NCBI GenBank assembly: GCA_005883215.1 | Contig: VAYS01000017.1 | Location: forward strand, 122,721 to 186,720 | Length of the DNA: 64,000 bases | Direction: 5' to 3' | From: Actinomycetota bacterium | GTDB taxonomy: Bacteria > Actinomycetota > Thermoleophilia > Solirubrobacterales > Solirubrobacteraceae | Part shown: positions 59,619 to 64,000 of the stretch, piece after piece | How the letters are laid out: each line of letters starts with the position of its first letter | Position numbering within the stretch: position 1 is the first letter of the stretch | Position numbers and translations under genes: made by a program | Notes under the pieces: generated by a model | Database searches by the model: none | What the model was told of the DNA's origin: nothing | The model's input: only the letters and a program-made list of their open reading frames with translations

Positions 59619-61247
59619 TCAAGGGCGCCTGGCCCTCAGCACCCGCTCGTCAGAAGGCAAGCGCCGCGTCAGCTTGGCGGCGTCGAAGTGCTCGAGCAGG
59701 GCCTGGGCGAACTTGCGCGAGGTCTGCAGCTCGTCGCGCAGGCCGGCCAGAGTGATCGACCCCTCGCGCTCGATGGCCGCCACCACGCGCCGCTCGATCT
59801 CGGCCACCGCGTCGGGGTGGTAGTGCAGCGCGCGCCCCACGCGCACCGCGCGACCGGCTTGGCGCAGGGCCGGTAGCTCCGCCGCCTGACCCGGATCGAG
59901 CTCGGACTCGATCGGGGGCTCAAACCAGGCCTCGCGCAGGCGGGCCTCGAGGGCAAGCGCCGTGTCCGAAAGGGGGGTTGCCGCGGCTTCTGGCACGGGG
60001 CTATCGCCAAGTGCCAGATCCACGGCGGCCCCCCCTTTCGCCGCGGTCGCCCTCTGGCCCGCCGGCGACTCGTCTCCCGCGGCGGTCCGGGCGGGCGACG
60101 CGGGTTCGGGCTCGCCGCGCTCCAGGCGAGTCAGCCGCGCGGTCAGCTCGCGCGAGGGGCCGTGGCGCGGGGGCCGGGCGTCGAGGACGATCGCCCCGCC
60201 CAGGGTGTCGGGCGGGGCGATCGAGCGCAGCACCACCCGATCGCCGGATGCCGCGAGCAGCGGGTGCTCCAGGCGCAGCTGCCAGAAGCGCCCGCCGAGC
60301 TCGGCCAGACGCGCGGGTGACTCCCGCGTCCCGTGGTGGACCTGGACGCGCTGTCCGTGCCGGGGACGCTCGGGGGTGGCCAAGGCGACGTCGAGGCGGA
60401 AGCTGGGCTCGAGGCCCGCCTCCGGGGCGGCCAGGACGTCCCCCCGCGCCACCTCCGGACGGGCCACGCCGGTCAGGTTGACCGCCACGCGCTGGCCCGC
60501 AGGAGCGCTCTGGACCGGCCGGTCGTGCACCTGCACGCCGCGCACCCGGGCCCGCCTGTCGCGCGGAAGCACGAGCAGCTCGTCGCCCGGCGAGACCGTC
60601 CCGGCCCACAGGGTGCCGGTGACCACGGTCCCCGCCCCCTTGATCGTGAACACGCGGTCGATGTGAAGCCGGGCCGGGGCCTCGTCGGACGGGCGGCCGG
60701 CCAGCCCGCTGGCGGCCTCGTCGAGCTTGGCACGCAGCTCATCCAGTCCCGCCCCGGTGCGCGCCGAGACGGCGACGGCGGCGATCCCGGGCAGCAGCTC
60801 GCCGGCCTCCTCGATGGCGAGGTCGGGCTCGGCCAGGTCGGACTTGGTAACCGCCACCACCCCGGCGCCCACCCCCAACCCGGCGAGCACCGCCGCGTGC
60901 TCGCGTGTCTGGGGCATGACGCCGTCGTCGGCGGCCACCACCATCAGGAACAGGTCGATCCCCGTGGCCCCCGCCACCATGGTGCGCACGAAGCGCTCGT
61001 GGCCGGGGACGTCCACCACCGACAGCTGGCGCCCGGAGGGCAGGCGCAGGGGCGCGTAGCCCAGCTCGATCGAGATCCCCCGGGAGCGCTCCTCGGGCAG
61101 GCGATCGGTGTCGACGCCGGTCAGCGCGGCGATCAGCGCGGTCTTGCCGTGGTCGATGTGGCCGGCGGTCCCCAGGGTCAGCGGGGGCGCGGCCGCGGGC
61201 GCCCCGTCGCGATCGGGCGCCGAGGGGGCCCGCGGGTGCCGGCTCAT
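59619..61247 (-). CDS. selB: Selenocysteine-specific elongation factor SelB
   Basis: A 542-residue GTPase that brings Sec-tRNA to UGA codons. G motifs: [19 protein letters not shown] (G1), [10 protein letters not shown] (G2), [14 protein letters not shown] (G3), [10 protein letters not shown] (G4). The second domain has [20 protein letters not shown]; domain 3 has [20 protein letters not shown]. The C-terminus carries winged-helix repeats for SECIS binding, e.g. [20 protein letters not shown] and [15 protein letters not shown], ending DERVLRARR. Shorter than E. coli SelB by about 70 residues, with a disordered linker. ATGA overlap with selA. Confidence 0.93.
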   Translation of the reverse strand: MSRHPRAPSAPDRDGAPAAAPPLTLGTAGHIDHGKTALIAALTGVDTDRLPEERSRGISIELGYAPLRLPSGRQLSVVDVPGHERFVRTMVAGATGIDLFLMVVAADDGVMPQTREHAAVLAGLGVGAGVVAVTKSDLAEPDLAIEEAGELLPGIAAVAVSARTGAGLDELRAKLDEAASGLAGRPSDEAPARLHIDRVFTIKGAGTVVTGTLWAGTVSPGDELLVLPRDRRARVRGVQVHDRPVQSAPAGQRVAVNLTGVARPEVARGDVLAAPEAGLEPSFRLDVALATPERPRHGQRVQVHHGTRESPARLAELGGRFWQLRLEHPLLAASGDRVVLRSIAPPDTLGGAIVLDARPPRHGPSRELTARLTRLERGEPEPASPARTAAGDESPAGQRATAAKGGAAVDLALGDSPVPEAAATPLSDTALALEARLREAWFEPPIESELDPGQAAELPALRQAGRAVRVGRALHYHPDAVAEIERRVVAAIEREGSITLAGLRDELQTSRKFAQALLEHFDAAKLTRRLPSDERVLRARRP

Positions 61248-62486
61248 CCGCGGGCGGCGGACAGCACCGCGCGCGCCGCCGGCTCGAGCTCCTCTTCGCC
61301 CATCGTGCGCGGGTCGAGCAGCAGGCGATCGTCGGCGATCCGCCCGACGACGGGCGGATCGCCGGCCCGCAGGGCGTCGGCCAGCGCGTCGACGCCGCGC
61401 GCGCCGCCGTCGAGCGCCACCACCGGCCCCCGCAGCTCCACCAGGGGCAGGGCGCCACCGCCCACCCGCGCCGAGGCCTCGACGACCTGCACCGCGATCC
61501 CGCCTCCTCCCAGCTCCTCGGCCAGGCGGCGGGCACGCCGGACCAGCTCCTCGGCGGGCACCTCCAGCATCGCCAGGACCGGCAGCTCGCGCCGGGCGCG
61601 CGCGGGCTCGCGGTAGAGCCGAAGGGTGGCCTCCAGCGCGGCGAGCGAGAGCTTGTCGATGCGCACCGCGCGGGCGAGCGGGTGCCGGCGCGCCGCGCCC
61701 ACCGCCTCGTGGCGGCCGACGATGAGCCCCGCCTGGGGGCCGCCCAGGAGCTTGTCGCCCGAGAAGCACACCAGCGCCGCCCCCGCGCGTACCGAGCGGG
61801 GCACCGCCGGCTCATCGGCCAGCTGGGGCAACCCCTCGATCAGCACGCCGGAGCCGGCGTCGTCGATCACCGGCACCCCGAGCTGGCACAGCTCCTCGAT
61901 GCTCGCCTCCTCGACGAAGCCCAGGGCGCGGAAATTGGACGGGTGAACGCGCAGGATCGTGCCCACCGGGGCGTGCTCGGGGTCGGCGATCGCGCGCGCG
62001 TAGTCGGCGGCGCGGGTGCGGTTGGCGGTACCGACCTCGACCAGGCGCGCGCCCGACAGGGCGATCACCTCGGGCAGGCGAAACGACCCGCCGATCTCGA
62101 TCAGCTGTCCGCGCGAGACGACGATCGCCCGCCCCGGGCCCGCCAGGCTGGTGGCCGCCAGCAGGGTCGCCGCCGCGCAGTTGTTGACCGTTGGTGTGCA
62201 CGATCACGCCGGTGGCGTTGATCACGGGGCGAAGCGACGGTCGGCGCGCCGCCTCGAACGCGGCGCGGGCCCGCTCGAGCAGGTCGACCTCCCCGTCGGC
62301 TCCGGCCAGCAGCTCCTCGCGCCGGCGCTCGACGGTCTCCCTGGCCACGGCGGTGGCCAGCGGCGAGAGCGCCGCGCCGCGGGCCTCGCCGCCCTCGCCG
62401 CGCTCGGCACCCCCGGCGGCCGCCGTGTCGAGCAGCTGGCGGGCCAGGCGCTCGACCGAGGGCAGCGCCCGCAGACGCTCATTCAT
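61244..62486 (-). pseudogene. selA: selA (Sec synthase) with internal deletion and frameshift
   Basis: From ATG 62486 the frame reads NERLRALPSVERLARQLLDT and RPSLRPVINATGVIVHTN, the normal SelA start, up to about 62190. There the frame is lost. The other frame continues with VNNCAAATLLAATSLAGPGR, IVVSRGQLIEIGGSFRLPEV, LVEVGTANRTRAADYARAI and VCFSGDKLLGGPQAG (PLP lysine) to the end. The 50-60 residues that should join HTN to VNN, including the LGRAPL, SNLE and RHAHVE regions, are missing. As shown, the gene cannot make Sec synthase. Either a true lesion or an assembly gap. Confidence 0.85.
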
Positions 62487-62530
62487 CGGGTCGTCGCGGC
62501 CCCCGCCCGCGGGGTCGTGGCCGCGCTCGC

Positions 62531-63229
62531 TCACGGGGTCGGCGTCTGCCCCGGCACCCACGTGCCCGTCCCCTCCTCGATCTCCTTCTTCCAGATCGGC
62601 GCCGAGGACTTGATCGCGTCGATGATCTCGCGCGCGGCGGCAAACGCCTGCTCGCGATGGGGCGCCGAGACGGCGACGCTCACCGACGGCTCGCCCAAGG
62701 GCACGTCGCCCACCCGGTGCTCGGCCGCCGCCCCGCACAGCTGGTGGCGCAGCATCGCCTGGGCGACGATCTCGGCCATCTGCGCCTCGGCCATCTCCAC
62801 GTAGGCCTCGTACTCCAGGCGCTCGACCTGGCGTGTAATGCCGTGGAAGGCCACCACCGCCCCGGCCTCCGGGCGCGCCACCGAGCGGGCCAGCCCGTCG
62901 AGCGCCAGCGGCTCGGTGGTGACCCGCACGTAGCCGGCCACCTCGTCGCGCTCGCCTTCGGGCGAGAGCTCGGCGCCGGGGCCGCCCTCGGGTTGCTCGG
63001 ATCCGCCCGAGACCGGCGGGATCAGGGCCAGCTCGTCGCCCGCGTGCAGGGGCGCGTCGGCGGCGGCGTACTCGCGGTTGACCGCCATCACCAGGGGCAG
63101 GCCGCCGGCCAGCTCCTCGAGACGTCCCAGGGCGTCGGCCACCCGTGCGCCGTCGGGCAGCTCGAGCTCGATCTCCGAGCGCCCCGCGCGCTCGCGCAGG
63201 ATCGCGAACAGCCTTACGCGCACCACCAT
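62531..63229 (-). CDS. moaX: MoaD-MoaE fusion (molybdopterin synthase, MoaX type)
   Basis: A 232-residue fusion. Residues 1-76 are MoaD: VRVRLFAILRERAGRSEIEL, AVNREYAAADAPLHAGDELA and the VSGG end that normally carries the thiocarboxylate. After a 25-residue acidic linker comes MoaE: VRVTTEPLALDGLARSVARP, GAVVAFHGITR, LEYEAYVEMAEAQM, SVSVAVSAPHREQAFAAARE and IKSSAPIWKKE with the catalytic lysines. It converts precursor Z to molybdopterin. Because Gly-Gly is internal, cleavage would be needed, as for mycobacterial MoaX. TACTTT box 8 nt upstream of ATG. Confidence 0.9.
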   Translation of the reverse strand: MVVRVRLFAILRERAGRSEIELELPDGARVADALGRLEELAGGLPLVMAVNREYAAADAPLHAGDELALIPPVSGGSEQPEGGPGAELSPEGERDEVAGYVRVTTEPLALDGLARSVARPEAGAVVAFHGITRQVERLEYEAYVEMAEAQMAEIVAQAMLRHQLCGAAAEHRVGDVPLGEPSVSVAVSAPHREQAFAAAREIIDAIKSSAPIWKKEIEEGTGTWVPGQTPTP

Positions 63230-63237
63230 CGTCCACA

Positions 63238-63243
63238 AAAGTA
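63238..63243 (-). promoter_or_regulatory. -10 hexamer TACTTT for the MoaD-MoaE fusion
   Basis: TACTTT on the minus strand ends 8 nt before ATG 63229. The gap to the divergent thioesterase gene is 39 bp and also contains GATACA on the plus strand 9 nt before ATG 63269. Confidence 0.4.
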
Positions 63244-63268
63244 GTGTCGTGCTGATACAAGCGGGCCG

Positions 63269-63697
63269 ATGACACCATCGCCAGGGGATGACCGGGCAGC
63301 CATGGACGGTCTGCTGGACCTGATGCCGTTCGCCCGGCAGCTGGGCATGGAGCTCGTCGCCGCCGAGGCCGACGAGGTCCGGGGGCGGCTGGCCTGGGCG
63401 CCCGAGCGGTGCACGGCCGGCGGCGTGCTGCACGGCGGCGCGCTGATGGCCTTCGCCGACAGCCTGGGGGCGATCTGCGCGTTCCTGAACCTGCCCACCG
63501 GGGCCCAGACGACGACCATCGGCTCGAGCACCGCATTCATGCGTGGCGTGCGCGATGGGGAGGTGCTGGGCGTCGCCCGGCCCCTGCACGCCGGCCGCTC
63601 GGTCATCGTCGTCCAGAGCGACCTCTCCGACGCCGACGGGCGCCGCGTCGCTCAGGTGACCCAGACCCAGGCGGTGATCGGGCCCCGCGAGGCCTGA
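63269..63697 (+). CDS. PaaI-type hotdog-fold thioesterase
   Basis: A 142-residue protein: PFARQLGMELVAAEADEVRG, RCTAGGVLHGGALMAFADSL with the HGGxxxxxxD catalytic helix, ICAFLNLPTGAQTTTIGSST, FMRGVRDGEVLGVARPLHAG, RSVIVVQSDLSDADGRRVAQ. Hydrolyses an acyl-CoA thioester, probably an aryl- or small acyl-CoA, in the cytoplasm. Length is normal for the family. It stands alone before the methylmalonyl-CoA mutase gene, separated by a terminator-like hairpin. Confidence 0.88.
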   Translation: MTPSPGDDRAAMDGLLDLMPFARQLGMELVAAEADEVRGRLAWAPERCTAGGVLHGGALMAFADSLGAICAFLNLPTGAQTTTIGSSTAFMRGVRDGEVLGVARPLHAGRSVIVVQSDLSDADGRRVAQVTQTQAVIGPREA

Positions 63698-63729
63698 GCG
63701 CACCGCCGACACCGCCGCCCGCCGACCTC

Positions 63730-63746
63730 GGGGCGCGAAGCGCCCC
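63730..63746. terminator. Hairpin terminator after the thioesterase gene
   Basis: GGGGCGC (63730-63736), loop GAA, GCGCCCC (63740-63746): a perfect 7-bp GC stem 33 bp after the stop at 63697, followed by CTTATCCTT. The T content after the stem is modest, so termination is likely but not certain. It lies 22 bp before the next start codon. Confidence 0.5.
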
Positions 63747-63768
63747 CTTATCCTTCAGCGAGAAGCCC

Positions 63769-64000
63769 ATGGCCACCACCGCACGACCGCCCGGCGGCGG
63801 ATCCCCGGACCGCCGGGACGCGCACGCAGCCAAGCCGCTCGCCGAGGAGAAGGACGAGCGGCTCACCGTCGCCCCGATCGTCGGTCCCGACGACCCCCGC
63901 CGGTTCACCGACTCGGGGATCGAGATCAAGCCGCTCTACGACGAGGACGACCTGCCCGAGCCGCTCGAGCTGGGCGAGCCCGGCGCCTACCCCTACACGC
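63769..64000 (+). CDS. Methylmalonyl-CoA mutase large subunit, N-terminal part (runs off the right edge)
   Basis: Seventy-seven codons are visible from ATG 63769. After a charged, variable start (RPPGGGSPDRRDAHAAKPL) comes RFTDSGIEIKPLYDEDDLPE and LGEPGAYPYT, the conserved opening of methylmalonyl-CoA mutase catalytic subunits just before their TIM barrel. These B12 enzymes interconvert methylmalonyl-CoA and succinyl-CoA. The catalytic and cobalamin-binding parts lie outside the window; ethylmalonyl- or isobutyryl-CoA mutase relatives cannot be excluded. Confidence 0.75.
   Translation, partial: MATTARPPGGGSPDRRDAHAAKPLAEEKDERLTVAPIVGPDDPRRFTDSGIEIKPLYDEDDLPEPLELGEPGAYPYT

Noticed and set aside
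61812..63536. 574-codon leftward frame spanning selA and the MoaD-MoaE gene
   Set aside because: Only residues near 62486-62190 are real SelA. The remainder is out of frame with recognisable proteins on both sides.

Overview
This window is from a very GC-rich bacterium (mostly above 70% GC by eye). It looks like a deep-branching actinobacterium, and Solirubrobacterales/Thermoleophilia is my best guess. The grounds are codon use, GTG/TTG starts with 4-base ATGA/GTGA overlaps, many start codons sitting 6-9 nt behind a TANNNT hexamer (the leaderless actinobacterial pattern), a MoaD-MoaE fusion, and a methylmalonyl-CoA mutase start at the right edge. The taxonomic placement is inference.

About 59 kb (1-59.5 kb) is one very large surface-glycan locus. 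0-5 kb: a GT2 and four GT-B glycosyltransferases. 5.2-8.7 kb: a lower-GC patch with a capsule-synthesis-like GT-B protein, a CmcI-type methyltransferase and a broken GT2. 8.9-14 kb: methyltransferase, PhyH-type dioxygenase, a HAD-phosphatase/class IV aminotransferase fusion, a Wzx-like flippase and a GmhA-like isomerase. 14-21 kb: a tight operon for a CMP-activated nonulosonic-acid-like sugar (NeuB, NeuA, class III aminotransferase, VOC protein, TIM-barrel isomerase, two SDRs of which one is PtmA-like, zinc-ribbon methyltransferase). 21-29.5 kb: nucleotide-sugar enzymes, including two CDP-glucose-dehydratase-like and two GDP-mannose-dehydratase-like proteins; one member of each pair lacks key catalytic residues. 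It also holds a WecG/TagA transferase, a UDP-sugar dehydrogenase and epimerases. 29.5-36.6 kb: more glycosyltransferases, an unknown conserved protein and a TacAT-type toxin-antitoxin pair. 36.6-42 kb: a secreted Cys-containing protein, an O-antigen ligase with a TPR-like tail, and a secreted glycoside hydrolase whose 3' end has been invaded by a hicAB toxin-antitoxin module. 42-55 kb: further glycosyltransferases, a second TagA-type enzyme and a large membrane protein. 55-59.5 kb: an ABC glycan exporter (Wzt/Wzm), a WcaJ-type initiating phosphoglycosyltransferase and a UDP-xylose synthase-like enzyme.

The parts fit together as follows. WcaJ and the TagA-type enzymes start and extend lipid-linked chains. 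The many GT-A/GT-B enzymes add sugars supplied by the CMP-, CDP-, GDP- and UDP-sugar modules. Methyltransferases and the dioxygenase decorate them. Export is by both a flippase and an ABC transporter, with polymer transfer by the O-antigen ligase. Two export routes suggest more than one glycan.

The last 4.5 kb is housekeeping: selB, a damaged selA, a MoaD-MoaE fusion (molybdopterin synthase), a PaaI thioesterase and the 5' end of a methylmalonyl-CoA mutase gene. I saw no rRNA, tRNA, CRISPR array, insertion sequence or replication origin. No stretch over 300 bases lacks a gene; the longest gap is 23148-23398.
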